This document shows, piece after piece, positions 24,778 through 37,983 of a stretch of 64,000 bases of DNA. The translations under genes were made by a program, and so were the position numbers. Origin of the DNA: Macrotrachela quadricornifera (taxonomy: Eukaryota > Rotifera > Eurotatoria > Philodinida > Philodinidae); assembly GCA_022393335.1 (NCBI GenBank), contig JAJEKB010000543.1:541270-605269 (forward strand), given 5' to 3'. Every line of letters begins with the position of its first letter. Within the stretch, counting starts at the first letter, position 1. Under the pieces are notes generated by a model that had not been told where the DNA came from, ran no database searches, and saw nothing but the letters and a program-made list of their open reading frames with translations.

Positions 24778-27293
24778 CTATAGACGAGTATGAATTTCAG
24801 ATAATGTATCGATATCGTGAAATGTTTGATTTGTATGACCAGAATTATTTTGATGAATTTTTGTTTTTGATTCATTTCCATTAGGACATAATAATCGATT
24901 TTTTCTATTAAAAAAATATTCATCATACCAAGCCAATGTACGAAATGGTCTCGGTACCCATGACCATGTTTGTAATTTATGTGGTAAAACTCTTGGAAAA
25001 TGAACTTGTAAAAGATTTATAATAATAATAATTATAATAAGTAATAAAATTGGACTAAAAACACCAATAAAAACATACCTAAATAATCAAAAAAAACAAT
25101 TTGTTTTTTTTTTTCAAATCAAAATAATAATTATTATGAACATACCATCCAGCAAGAGAAATAGCGAAAATTATTAAAGGAATAAGAAAAAATGATGCTA
25201 GAATATAAACAATAGCAAACCATCGATATGAGGCTGTTGTTTCACCTAATTTTTTCGCTAATGCTATTGGTACATTACGCATTATTGGCACTGGAAACCA
25301 AAGCATTATACCAAATATATTAAAAAATGTATGACATAATGCAATTTGTAATGAATTTCTAAGTTCTTGAGGTGTTGTTGATGTTAATGCTGCCATAATA
25401 CCTGTAATTGTTGTACCAATATTTGAACCTAATGTAAATGGATACATTCGTTCGATAGTTATTATTCCAAGGCCAACAAGTGGTGTTAATGTTGATGTAA
25501 ATATTGAACTACTTTGTACAAGTATTGTAAATACACAACCAACCTAAATATAAAAAAATAAATAAATTTAAAAAAAAGAGAAGAGCTTTTTATTATTACT
25601 GCAATAGCTAAATATGGTGTTAAATGATGAAAAATACCAGGAAAATCAGCATTAACTGTTTTATGTATTACTGTACTAATTGTTCCTTTAAGCATTGATT
25701 GAAGAAGTTTAACAAGTAAAACAAGACATAGACAAAGTGAAATAATTGAAAGAATAAGAAGAAGTAAACCAACACCCCAATCAGGCCATGAAATTTTTGA
25801 AAATAAAAATTTACAATATTCATCAGGTGATAAACTAAATGTATTATTTTCATTTGTTAAATTTTTAAATGAACAATAACGTTTAATAAGTGATAAATCC
25901 GAATTATCTGAACCCATAGCAATACTTTCAATAACTTTTTCATCTAACTATAAAAAAAGAAGAAATTTTTTTTTTTTACAATAATATATTTCATTTCTTT
26001 TTTTACTTGAATTATTGTATGTGTTAATGGTTTTGTAAGTACATTTAAAAATTGTGGATTTGAACTAGTTTTATGTTGAAAACTAATTTTTCTTGTAATT
26101 AGTTCGGTTAAATGATATAATAAACCTAAATAAATATTTATCATATAGTTTGATTACGTTATTTTTTGTTTTCTAGTTTTATACAGTTTGCTGTATTTAT
26201 GTGAAACATCAGAGATTTCTTATTTTCATATAATCGAATAAGACAAAAATTTCAAGAAATGATGAAATAAAATTTTTCTACTCCCATATTTCAGTAACAA
26301 GAAAATTTTGCTCTTTCACAAATTTCTATCTTTAGCATAAAACTACACAAAATAACTATATAATTAAGTTGTACATATATATATACCTGATACAATTTCT
26401 AAAGGTAATAAAATAATAACTGTTGCCCAATTAAACATATCATGTACTGTAGCACCAGCAAATGCTCGACGAAATTCATCTCGTCTACTCTATAAAATTT
26501 TTTATTATTGATTAAAAAATTTCTCGAAATATATTTCTACATACTGAATGTGTTAATGCCACAATTGTATTTGTTACAGATGTACCTTTATTTGAAATAT
26601 AAAAAAATGTTTTAAAAATTTTATTTTAAATAGATAAAATATACCAATATTAGCACCTAAAATAAAATAGAATTAATTATAAAATTTATTTTATTAGGAA
26701 ATAAATTATCTTACCCATTATTATTGGAATTGCTTGTCTAACAGGTAGAACTAAAATGTAAAAAATATATATATTTTTTAAAATTTAATATATATTTATT
26801 TACTTGATGATGAAACCATTGATACAACAATTGATGTTGATGTTGATGAACTTTGTACAATTACTGTTGCTAATAATCCAAGCATAAGACCAGCAATAGG
26901 ATTCGAAAGAACAGCACCTTCTGTAAATGCTTTTCCAGTTATTTTACCTAATTTTAAAAATAAAAATATATAAGATAAAGAAAAATTATTTTGTACCTCC
27001 AACAAGTCGAAAAGCTGAACTCATTATATCAAGTGAACAAACAAAAGTATAAAGTAAACATAATAAACCGATAAATTTTCCAATTAATAATATAACATGT
27101 TTTATACGTCCTGTTGTATTCATATCTATATATATATATATATATACAAAGTATAAATCAAGAAAAATATTTTCCTAATAAATAATTTACCTTTCCATTG
27201 AATTTCATCATGATTAGTAATACTTTCCACTACTGAATTCCATCCATCATTAGCAATAATTTCATCGTGTGATGTTGATTGATTTTCTTTCAT
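24778..27293 (-). CDS. Sodium-dependent phosphate cotransporter, SLC34 (NaPi-II) family
   Basis: Plasma-membrane Na+/phosphate symporter. Eleven exons on the minus strand: 27191-27293, 26997-27125, 26804-26947, 26715-26750, 26645-26656, 26545-26585, 26387-26489, 26007-26125, 25600-25947, 25146-25543, 24778-25078; 1734 nt, 577 aa. The two inverted QSSS repeats that form the transport core are present ([16 protein letters not shown] and [19 protein letters not shown]). Around them are [47 protein letters not shown] and [17 protein letters not shown]. The large extracellular loop between the halves carries Cys residues (RYCSF, EYCKF). The C-tail is short and polar and lacks the Cys cluster of vertebrate NaPi-IIb. 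Exon 5 is only 12 nt and supplies part of the conserved GANIG turn, with good splice sites on both sides. Start is the first ATG of exon 1, in [11 protein letters not shown]. Confidence 0.93.
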
Positions 27294-29809
27294 GATTGTT
27301 TAGAATATAATGTATGTCGACGATTATTAAAGAGTACCTTAAATAGTTTTAAACTTAATCATATTTTATCTATTGAACTTTGGAATAAAAGCATTCCTTG
27401 AGAGTATGATCAAAATATTAAATGTAAAGGTTTGATCTAAGTGCGCTATTCTTCAACATGTTTAACTTGATCTTCGTCTTTTTTTTGTAATAATGATTTG
27501 GTGTACTTTAAATGAAAATAACCTTTTTCATCCATTCGAACGTAGTTTGACATTATTCATAATATGATGTACTTATATATTGCGAAATATATTTTTCCCT
27601 TTCTATTCTATGAATTTTCTGAATTATTCATAAAATACTAATGTATTATAGGACGTGATTATATGAAAGACATTTTTTTTGGAAAATATTTTGAATTGAA
27701 TAGTTTCGTATAGTAAAAACTAACGAGTAGAAATCGAAGTTTTATGATGTTTTCAGGTAATTATTTATCTGCAATAGTTTTTTTTTTCTACAATATTACT
27801 AACGTTGTTTTAATTTCCTGTTTAATTAACTTGAAAATCAAGTTTTTTAATATATCGATCAGCTAAGAACAAAAGATAAAATATTTTAGAATTCTAAAAT
27901 GTCGATTTGTTCTAACTTGTTATCAATTAAAGCAATAAAAATGCCAATTGATATATATATCTATGTTATAAGTTAACCCTTTGACCGGCAGTGGAATATA
28001 TGTGCACCTCTTCTTTTTTCTTTCTGTTCTCCCATATTCTCCTCCAACTTTTTCCATTCCAAAGTCACACATCCAAGGGTTAATCCAGGTTAACAGTTAA
28101 ATCGATTCTTTCTGAAACAATAACATGTTGACCTTGTTTTTAACTCTTTCAGTATAATTGCCTAGATGATGGAGTAAATGCTTTTTTTTGTGTCTTTTAG
28201 ATATTTCTACTATAACTTTTTGAAAATCTTTAAAGTTAATTTTAATGAAGACCTATGCTCTCTCACGAGCATGACGAAGTACTACCTTAATTATTCTTAT
28301 AGAAGTATGAATGTAAGTCAAACGATAATTGAAAATTATTGCAAAATTATCTTTTGAAATAATATCATTAGAAGTCAATCCTAACTTATTTCCAATACGA
28401 AAAACCGAAATATTTCATCAATCTTATTTCGCATTTGTGAGTTAAATGTCATTTTCTTCAGATCTTGATATTAATAACTTAGTTCATTTTATTCCGGTTT
28501 TATTCATCTCAAAAATCGATATTAGATGAGGTATATTGAAATCGTATGGAATTTTCCGTTCTATATCGTGACGTTTGAAGCAGATGTTTACTAAACAAAT
28601 GTTAAAAATAGCTCATTTGGCAATCTAAACCTTTATGTAGACCTTCATTCTATATATTTAATTTTTTTTTCTGTTTGAGGGAACATGTCAAAATGCAGAT
28701 GATGACGCCGTTCTTTGTTTAAATTTCTTTTTTTAAAGCACAGAACAAGAATGACAAATTCAAACACTTAAATGACTCTCAAAAAATGAAGATATTGTTC
28801 TTAAATAATCAAGGTAGAACTTAATTAAAAATGGGATTTTATCTTGTTCTATGTCTTAACATATTCTATAAAACTAAAACATGAAATAATAAACTGGCAA
28901 AAACAACAAAAAAGGTATTTCCGTTGTTTTTTCAAACATCATAGATATATCATGATTTTAATATTTCTAATAAAAATGAAGTTTCTTTTTGAGGATAAAA
29001 TAAATTTAGTTTGAAAATATTCTTCTAGTATATATTTTTAACACTATAAAAAAAAGATCAGAGATGACAATTGATTTACTTACTTTAAAGTGTATTTACT
29101 TTGTTTGATATATATATATATATATATATAGATTTGAATACAATTATAACTAAATCAAAAAATCATCATCCTTTTTATATAATCGATTTAATTTTATTAT
29201 ATGATTAGTTATTTTCTTTTACTAGTACAACACACGCCCTTAATAGATTAAGAATATATTGATCTAAGGCGTATATCTTAAATTATAAAAAGAAAATACG
29301 TCATGAGGTTGTTTTTTTTTAATCTTTTTTTCAACGTTACATATCTGTTATTGCATGATTTTATGAATCCTTGAATATCTATATATCAATGAGATAATAT
29401 TATATTTGCTTCCTTTTCTCAATTGACCTATTTTTAAAAGGTTTTAGATGATAGAATGGATACATTAAATTATTCATTGAAAACGGTTTTCGATGAATAA
29501 GAAAGAATAAATAGTATAATATCATAATCAATTCAGAGATTAAAATCGTCACTAAATTCAATTACTAATAATTTTTCGAAATATTTATTTAGAAAAAAAA
29601 TTTTCGATCGAGTATTTCATAAATTCTAATTAAATATAAATCTTATGTTCAAATCATATTAAAATTCTTAGAAAAGTACATGTGCGACATCTTTCTCACT
29701 TAACATTCCAGTTGGTTATGAGACATTTTTTTTTATTTCATTAATAAATACTATTTCTATAAGAAAAAAAAAGGACTTTATGTGTTCTTCTTTCAAATAA
29801 AAGATAAAC
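27294..29809. other. Intergenic, divergent promoters
   Basis: About 2.5 kb between SLC34 (minus) and PTGES2 (plus), so it should hold both promoters. It contains the piggyBac-type MITE at 27977-28079 and a (TA)n run at about 29107-29131. No exon-like stretch was seen. Confidence 0.6.
27977..28079. mobile_element. piggyBac-type MITE flanked by TTAA
   Basis: A 103-bp element bounded by TTAA at 27973-27976 and 28080-28083, the obligate target of piggyBac. The left end reads CCCTTTGACCGGCAGTGGAA and the right end, read inward, CCCTTGGATGTGTGACTTTG followed by GAAT. The CCCTT start is the common piggyBac terminus. It is C/T-rich inside with no ORF. Clearly non-autonomous. Confidence 0.72.
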
Positions 29810-31590
29810 ATGTCTGTTCTACTCATCTCTGCTAATCGAACATTTCAATCTTGTTTTTCTCGACAATATTTTCTCTTACGTACTTCTCGATTTCTATCAA
29901 GTCAAAATCATCCTGATATTCATCAAACTGATAATCAACAATTAAAAGGTGATTACCCAACATCACCTCCTAGACGTCGTTATCGTTATTATTTATTATC
30001 AATTGCTGCTGGAGCATTAATTGGTGCTGCTTATACTTTACGTCAATCTCAAAAATATGAAGGTCTTATGCCTGAATATGTTTCAAATCCTGAATTACTT
30101 GAACGTAAAGCTATGGAAAATCGACCATTACCACCACCAGTTACAAAACATATTACATTTGATGCTCCACCAAGAGAAAATTTTCCATTTAAATTAACAC
30201 TTTATCAATATGTTACATGGTTTGTTTTTTCTTTTATTTTTTACTTTATTTTGTTTTTTTTTCTTTTTATTAAATAGTCCATATTGTTGTAAAGTTCGTG
30301 CATATTTAAATTATAATCGTATACCATATGATATAGTTGAAGTAAATAGTGTTATGCGTTTTGAAACAAAATGGTCAATATATAAAAAAGTTCCAATTGT
30401 TGTTGTTGAAAATGAACAAATTCAATTAAATGATTCAAGTGTAATTATATCATCTATTGAATCATATATACGTATGCCAACAAAAACATTTAAAAATATA
30501 TCAAAATTATATCAATCAATTGTTGAAAAAGATGAAAAAGGAAAATTATCATTTAATTATCCAAATAAATATTTTCTTGTTGAACCATTTATAGATGATA
30601 GATTAGATCCAACAAAACAAGTACAAACAGAAAAAACAAAACATGATGCTAATGATAATAAAACATTATCAACAGAATCTAATCAATCTTCTCCTCCTGC
30701 TAAATCATTTTTAAGTAATTAAAAAAAAAAGAATATTAAATTATTTCTTATTATTTTTTTATTTTTAAAGCAAAATTGTTTTCAAGATCAAAACCCGAAC
30801 AAGAACAAGGTTTAGTTAATATTGGTTCAGGTAGTGTTGGTACAACTAATGATTCATCAAAATCATCATATATTAAATCAAGTGAACAATATAAATTAGA
30901 ACGTAAATGGCGTGAATGGGTTGATACAAAATTTGTTCATACATTATCACCAAATATTTATTGTACATTAAGACAATCACTTAATACATTTCGATGGTTT
31001 TCACAAGCAGGTGATTGGGAACAAATATTTCCATGGTATCAACGTTGGATTATTGTATATGTTGGTGCTATTGTTATGCGAACTGTAGCTGGACGTTTAA
31101 AAAGAAAACATAATTTAAATAATGATGTTAGAATTTCTTTATATGAATGTGCAAATGAATGGGTTAAAGCTGTTGGAAATAAAGATTTTCTTGGTAAATT
31201 TAATTATTAAAAAAAAATTTTTTAAATAACTTATCACGACAGCAGTAGGTCATTTTTAGAGGTCATTATGAAGATGCATAAATTTATATAGGATTTCAGT
31301 TTTTATAAATGTATTACGTAAGAATTTAATGGGATTATAAACGATAGCTCGTTTTCAATACAGTCAGAATACTATTGCGACATATTAATAGCCTATCCTA
31401 TTTTTTAATTTTAGGTGGATCCGTACCAAATCTTGCTGATTTAAATGTTTATGGTATTCTAACAGCTATTCAAGGCTGTGAAGCATTTCAAGATCTTATG
31501 AATAATACAAACATTCAACCATGGTTTGAACGTATGAAACATATAGTTGAACCTCATTTTGTTGACGATCGTATTCGTGCTATTACTTAA
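29810..31590 (+). CDS. PTGES2: Prostaglandin E synthase 2 (membrane-associated, mPGES-2)
   Basis: Glutaredoxin/GST-fold protein of the mPGES-2 family, reported to isomerise PGH2 to PGE2 and to bind haem; vertebrate forms sit on Golgi membranes and are cut to a soluble form. Exons 29810-30219, 30278-30714, 30771-31193 and 31415-31590 give 481 aa, longer than human (377). An N-terminal basic stretch and one membrane segment (about residues 60-78, YYLLSIAAGALIGAAYTL) come first. The split codon at exon 1/2 restores the active-site CPYC (Cys137, Cys140), followed by KVRAYLNYNRIPYDIVEVN, VPIVVVE and LNDSSVIIS. The GST-like C-terminal half has KWREWVDTKFVHTLSPNIY and SVPNLADLNVYGIL. The extra length is a Ser/Thr/Lys-rich insert around the exon 2/3 junction. 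Only 130 bp separate it from APH1 downstream. Confidence 0.93.
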
Positions 31591-31663
31591 ACACTATTTT
31601 TTCTACCTAAAAAAACAAGAGAAATGATTATTCTTTTCATTGTTTATTTAATTAGTATGATAA

Positions 31664-31685
31664 TCATAATGAGATTTCATTTTAG
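31664..31685 (+). promoter_or_regulatory. Candidate trans-splice acceptor of APH1
   Basis: The sequence TTTCATTTTAG ends at 31685, 35 nt before the APH1 start and inside the 130-bp gap after PTGES2. With so little room for a promoter it is a good place for spliced-leader addition to an operon-like transcript. Inference only. Confidence 0.4.
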
Positions 31686-31720
31686 ATAATAAAAATAAAT
31701 AGATTAAAAAAAAAGGCACA

Positions 31721-33322
31721 ATGACGATTATGGAATGTGCTGGATGTACACTTATTGCATATGGTGTACCATTTTCAATGTTCGTATTTACAATTGCACA
31801 TCATCCATTCCGTATAATTGTTTCTATGACAAGGTAAAAAATAACGGAAATAATATTTTTTTGTTTTTGATACTTAGGTTTTTTTTAGTGCATTTTTTTG
31901 GCTTATATCTTTACTTATATCATCATTACTTTGGTTTGCTGTAGTACCATTACGTAATCAACTTGCTTTTGCAGTTCCATTTGCGGTGATATTTCAAGAA
32001 GTATTTCGATATTTATTTTATCGTGTTATTAAGTAAAGATTTTATTGAATATTATTTATAGTTTGATTATTTTTTTTAAATCATTTATTTAGAAAAGCAG
32101 AATTTGCTTTACAAAAAGCTCAAATGCAAGAATTAACAGAAAAAGGAATGGTTTTTGATCGATTGGCCGTTGCTTATGGTAGAATAAAATTTTTTCTTTT
32201 TTCTAAAATTTTAAACAAAATTTTTCTTCTATTAAAGCTTCGGGATTTGGTTTTGGTTTAATTAGTGGAACATTTGCTATTGTTAATGTACTTAGTGATA
32301 TGGTTGGCCCTGGTACAATTGGTATTTTCGGACATTCCCAAGATTTTTTTATTGCTACAGGTAATAAAACAGGGTCAATAAGGACAGTTTGTCTTCAATA
32401 AAAATGAAAATAAATCATTCATGATCAATATAATATACATATTTATTCACCTTCATTTTCTATTAAAATAGTTTGTACCTATTTCCCTTTCAATACGCCT
32501 ATAAAACATTTTGTTTTCATTGTTAATCAAATACGTAATGTGATATTAGGTTTGATTTTATTTAAATTATTTCAATGAGGAAGTGAATAATAATCTCATT
32601 GTGCTTATTATTAGATACAAAAAAAATACTTCATTACCTATTCAAAATATATTCTAGATGTACCGTAAGTACAAAAAACAAGGACTATTGAATTAAGGTG
32701 AATAAATATGTTAATCTCTGAATGATTTATTAATCTAATATTTTTTTTTTGAAAAAGGGCAAATGATGGTAAGTCCAGTTTTTTTTTGAATATCAAATAT
32801 TCAGAATAAGTATTAAATTTTGAATGAAACGAAACAATTTTTGTTCTCGAAAAATTACATTTTAGAATTCAATACTCATAAAACTAAACTTTGAAAACTG
32901 TAACTTCATATAAGGAGATTTCTTTCCATCTCAATACCTAATTTTTGATTATTTCAATCTAAAAATAAGCATTTATTAGAATTCGTTTTTTTTTTAGCTT
33001 TTCTTGCATTATGTATTATACTTTTAAATACATTATGGGGTGTTATATTTTTTACATCACTTGATAAAGGTGGTATTCATTCATTTATTGGACCAGGAAT
33101 TGTTTTACTTACACATATGCTTTTTTCTTGTATAGTAAGTAGTTTAATATTAATCGTTTAATATAATTATAAAAATAATTTTAGACATTATTTAATCGAA
33201 AATTAACACCAAATTATTCTATATCACTTATTATTGGTTATGTTCTATTAGTTGCAATGATTATATATACATTAATTTTACGTGGAGTTAATATAAATAA
33301 TATTCGTCGACGATTAAATTAA
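31721..33322 (+). CDS. APH1: Gamma-secretase subunit APH-1
   Basis: Seven-pass scaffold subunit of gamma-secretase, which assembles with nicastrin, presenilin and PEN-2 and cleaves Notch and APP-like stubs. Six exons, 31721-31833, 31889-32032, 32093-32178, 32238-32360, 32998-33134 and 33185-33322, give 246 aa (human about 250-265). Family landmarks are the start MECAGCTLIAYGVPFSMFVF, AFFWLISLLISSLLWF, FQEVFRYLFYRVIKKAE, the helix-packing GFGFGLISGTF (the GxxxG region), NVLSDMVGPGTIGIFG with the following HSQDFFIATAFLAL, and NTLWGVIFF. The intron at 32361-32997 is long for this gene and carries no coding signal. The short C-tail ends RRRLN. Tightly placed between PTGES2 and GPD1. Confidence 0.95.
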
Positions 33323-33527
33323 GATTATATATTGATTATATAAAAAAAATCCTTTCTTTTTTTGTATTGAAAATTTAAAATTATTTTGTTTGATCTATAT
33401 ATTTGTTATCTTAATAGAAGTTATATATAGGCAAATAAAAAAAAAAAGTAAATAGAATGAATGTAATTAATATGTAATAAAACAAACATAAAAATGATTT
33501 GTATAAATAAAATATAAAAAATTTAAA

Positions 33528-33543
33528 CTTACTCTTGTTTTAG
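33528..33543 (+). promoter_or_regulatory. Candidate trans-splice acceptor of GPD1
   Basis: ACTCTTGTTTTAG ends at 33543, 14 nt before the GPD1 start and 221 nt after the APH1 stop. A strong pyrimidine tract plus AG with no upstream coding exon suggests spliced-leader addition. Confidence 0.5.
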
Positions 33544-33557
33544 TATAAATATATATA

Positions 33558-34861
33558 ATGGCATCATCAAAGAAAAAAATTGCACTTGTTGGTTCGGGTA
33601 ATTGGGGAAGTGCAATGTAAGTTTTAAAATTATTGTATTTTTGTTGTATTTAAAATTTAAACTTAAATTTAAATAAAGTGCTGCACATATTGGTGAAAAA
33701 GTTAGTGAATTAAAAGATGAATATAATGAAAAAATTTCAATGTGGTGTAAAGAAGAAACATTAGATGATGGAAGTAAATTAACTGAAGTAATTAATACAG
33801 AACATGAAAATGTTAAATATTTACCCGATCAAAAACTTCCAGATAATGTTCTTGCTACACCTGATCTTATTGAAGCTGTTAAAGATGCTGATATACTTAT
33901 ATTTGTTATACCACATCAATTTGTAAAAAAAACTTGTGAACAATTAAAAGGAAATGTTAAAAAAGATGCATTTGCATTAACATTAATTAAAGTTAGAAAA
34001 AAAAAATAAAGATTATTTTCATTTATTTAAATGATTTATAGGGATTTTATGTTGATGAAAAAACAAATGAATTGTTACTTGTTTCTGAAATTATTAAAAA
34101 TACATTAAATATTTCATGTCTTTCTATGATGGGAGGTTTGTTAATTAAAACTTTAATTTAAATTATTTCCTTTTATTTTTTTATTTTATTCAGCTAATAT
34201 TGCAAATGAAGTAGCAGACAAAGTTTTTTGTGAAGCAACAATTGGTTCTCGAGATGATAAACATAGTAAAATTATTCGACAATTAATTGATACATCTGTA
34301 TTTCGTTTACGTTTTTATCCTGATGTTGAAATAATTGAAATGCTTGGTGCTTTAAAAAATATTGTTTCAATGTTAGCTGGTTTTTCTGAAGGTTTAAAAG
34401 CTGGTTTTAATACTCGAGCTGCTGTATTATTTTAATATAATTAAAAAAAATAAATATTTCATTAGTTTTTTTTTTAGGTTCTTCGTTTAGGTTTTCGTGA
34501 AATGATTAATTTTTGTCGTTTATATAAACAAGAATCTACACCAGATATTTATCTTGAATCATGTGGTATAGCTGATTTAATTGCATCATCATTAGGTGGA
34601 AGAAATTATAATGGAGCAAAAAAAATGGCTGAAACAAATAAATCATTAAAAGATATTGAAAAAGAAGATCTTAATGGACAATCATTACAAGGTCCTGGTA
34701 CAGCAAAAGAAGTTTATCGTTTTCTTCAAGCAAAAAATTTATTAGAACAATATCCACTTTTTCGTGATGCTTATCTTATTTGTGAAGAAAAAATTGAACC
34801 AAAAGTTTTCTTAGAAAATTTAAGTAAACATCCAGAATTTAATCAACAACAACCAAAATAA
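33558..34861 (+). CDS. GPD1: Glycerol-3-phosphate dehydrogenase, NAD+ (cytosolic)
   Basis: Reduces dihydroxyacetone phosphate to glycerol-3-phosphate with NADH in the cytosol, feeding glycerolipid synthesis and the glycerol phosphate shuttle. Exons 33558-33616, 33679-33991, 34042-34135, 34194-34423 and 34478-34861 give 359 aa (human 349). The Rossmann motif is at residues 10-20 ([11 protein letters not shown]). Further landmarks are [17 protein letters not shown], the [20 protein letters not shown] block, [13 protein letters not shown] with the catalytic Lys, NTRAAVLRLG, and [18 protein letters not shown]. The C-terminus EFNQQQPK is short and polar; no peroxisomal or mitochondrial signal is seen. 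The gene shows no breaks. It is last in the PTGES2-APH1-GPD1 row. Confidence 0.96.
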
Positions 34862-37800
34862 AATTTGTTTCTTTTTATATTATATAAACAAGCAATTTAT
34901 ATATAATCCGGCCATTTAGTAATGATTTATAGATCTAATTTTATTTTTTTATATATTATTCCTGCATTTTTTTACGAATGATAAAAATAGTGTTGGTTAT
35001 TGAATTTGAATAAAAAAAAACGACATATTATATAAGAGTTCATTTTTTTTTGATATTCTTTAATGAAGATCTGCAAGCTATATAAAGATTATGAGAGTAA
35101 TTGATTTTAAATAAAAAAATCTTTTATTAAGAATTACTTATGTACTAATTTTCTCATTACTTTAAAGGCCTAGAAGACATATACTTTAGGTCTTTGAATA
35201 TTTTTAGAAAAAGATTAGTGACTTATAAAATTAACATTTTTTTTTCTTGCTATTGTATTGATAGTTTTATCTTCTAAAAAAAAAGGCTCATTTGTTTCAA
35301 ATTTTTTCCGTAATAAACGCATCGAATCAACGTACAATATATTATCTATTAAATATTACAGGTGAGAAGATAATATTTTAACTTTCTATAGTAAATTAAT
35401 TCATTCAAATTCAAATCAGTGTTTTAATATGTATAAAAAATCATTTGATAAGAAATATTTCGAAACATTACTTGTAGCGATGATCTATTTCTATGACAAT
35501 AATGAAATCATTAGAAAATTTGAAAGTGAAAAAAAAAAATGAATAAATTTATTTTTGTATTTAATTGAACAATCAAAACTAAATCTAAATATTTTTTACA
35601 AATTATATTGAATCATAATTTTATATCAATAAAATATTGTTTATTTTTTCAGAAGAATGTCCTGGATAAAAACAGATCATTCAATCTCTTTTCTTAGCTG
35701 TTATAATAGGTTCATTTTTCTTCTATAATTAACGATAAGATACTTTTATTCAAAATCGGATTTAAAAATAAATTAGATTTCTTAATTTAGCAATATTTAC
35801 AAGGGATATTTTTTAATTACTTATTATAGTATTAAATATATTGTTGATTTCTCCACATATTTTACAATTCAGATCACATAGTTTGTTATTATATGAAAAA
35901 TACTTGCGATACAAAAAATAATGTTTTCATAAATGTATCTTTCATTACTATCGAACTGATCACGTTCTATATAGCTTTTTTTTCTGATGAATATTAGTTT
36001 CAGTAAGTAATCTTAACATTTTATATTTAGTTTTTCTTTTGAAATGTTAAATGAGCATTAGAATGTACAATATTAATTCATAAATCAAATTGAGATATTA
36101 TCAAAAAAATTTTTGTAGTTATTATTAAATAAAATTATCTATCCTAAAATTTTTATCATATATATCATAGTACCTTTGTTATTAGATGCTGATTATATAT
36201 GTACTTTAAGGATAAAAATTTGTAATTCAAATATTTTAAATATATTGTTATAATAAAAACATAATTTTAAAAAGGAAATTATATAGCCTCAATGTGCGTG
36301 CAGTCTTCTATTACCACCCTGTATTTATATTTAGTTTTTAGTAATATATTAATAAAGTAAATAAAGTGCAATAAAGGCATCATTATCAAATTTCTATGAA
36401 CGTAATATTATTCCTATCATCAATAATAACTTTTTACGTTTTGTATTATTATATAATTATCTTTTTCAAAAAAAAAATTAATTATATATTCTGATAAAAT
36501 TTAAAATTCTCTTGATTGCTTTTTTTTTACATTTATTTCTTTAAAAATGGTTTAAATACAATGAACATACTCTCAACTACTAAGTATCGAGAATTTGTAT
36601 TTTTTTTATTATTTTTGTAGTTTTTTTTTTTGAAATTATTATTACTATAAGAAAATATTTTTAAAAAGTAACTATAAAATACGAATTGCAACAATATTTT
36701 TTCAGAAGGGTATGTAATTAATAGATTCATTATTACTATCTACAGTTCATTTTGTAAAGTTAAATAATCTTGAATAATATCCTTATATATTTCTTCAACA
36801 AGAATAATTGAGAAACTTGGATTTATTTTAATTGATAGAGAAGAAATTTAACAAAAAAAGAAGGATGACAATGATCTTTTTCAGTATCCAAAATATCTTG
36901 GTGTTTCATGATGAAACCAAATTAAGATTCAAAGATTGATTTTGTCATAGGTTCCAATCGAGTTTTTGATCCATGCTTATATTTTTTAACAGGAACGACC
37001 AACATATTCCTTCACTATCTTTGTAGGTCTGTAATAGATACTCTTCATATTAAATATACAATCTAAAAGAAATTTCTTCCATTGATTGAGTAATTGTACT
37101 TAAAGAATTAAGATCATCTTGAAAATTTATATATAGAAGAAGAAAAATAATTGAATTTTTTTAATCGATTTTATAGATTTAGATAATACTGAAAATCCGA
37201 ATTATTTTTCCTCTTTATTTATTTTAATTGCATCTATTAACGATAGTATTTAAGTAAAGTAAGAAATATTTAATCTAAAACAGTGTGATAAAAAAATTCG
37301 ACCAAATTATTCGTTTTAGTTTCAGTTATTTTTTAGTGATTTATCAGTTTTCTTCACATTATACAAAAGTAACAATTGAAATATAGCAAAAAACAACAAA
37401 CTTTTAAAGGTATCATCTCTAGAGATTCTAATCGTTCAATATATTATTTATTTTCTTTCGCACATAATCAGTTAGAAATACATACATATTATATGAATAT
37501 TTAATTTTAAAAAAAAAGATCCTTTCTATTACAAACGAAATTCTATAAATTTTTAATTATAAAAAAGTTTTTTTGAAACAAAAAAGAAAATGAAATGATC
37601 CGGAATAATTCTGTATGAATAGAATTTCATTTATTCTTAACATTATATTCAATATAATAAATTTTATCATTTATTGATGTATACTTCCGTACTGATATTA
37701 AAAAAAAAGAAAAAAAAAAAATAATTATCAGTCGGAACTAATGAATTTTGATCTAAACATGATTTTCAATATTAATGAATACAATATATTCATTTCAATA

Positions 37801-37983
37801 CGGAACTTTGTCTTTATTATCCCCAATAGAATCAATTTCTCACTTTCATGCAATTTCCGTTTAATGTCTATAGGTGGTAGATGTTTAAATGGAAGTCATA
37901 CTGCTTATTGAGATATATAACAATGATGAAAACAGATGTAATATTATCAGTTCTTTTTTTTTTTTGCTTTAGATCTTCTAAAC
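34862..37983. other. Intergenic region without recognised features
   Basis: About 3.1 kb of very AT-rich sequence between GPD1 and the small secreted protein gene. It has homopolymer A and T runs but no exon-like stretch or clear inverted repeat that I could find. The 3' UTR of GPD1 occupies the first part. Confidence 0.55.
37952..37972 (+). promoter_or_regulatory. Candidate trans-splice acceptor of the secreted orphan
   Basis: A long T-run then TTTGCTTTAG ends at 37972, 11 nt before the start codon, with no upstream coding exon. Confidence 0.45.

Noticed and set aside
31194..31414. Possible third copy of the GC-rich hAT element in PTGES2 intron 3
   Set aside because: Only about 16 bases (ATCACGACAGCAGTAG) resemble the decayed copy; the rest does not align and there are no ends or duplication.
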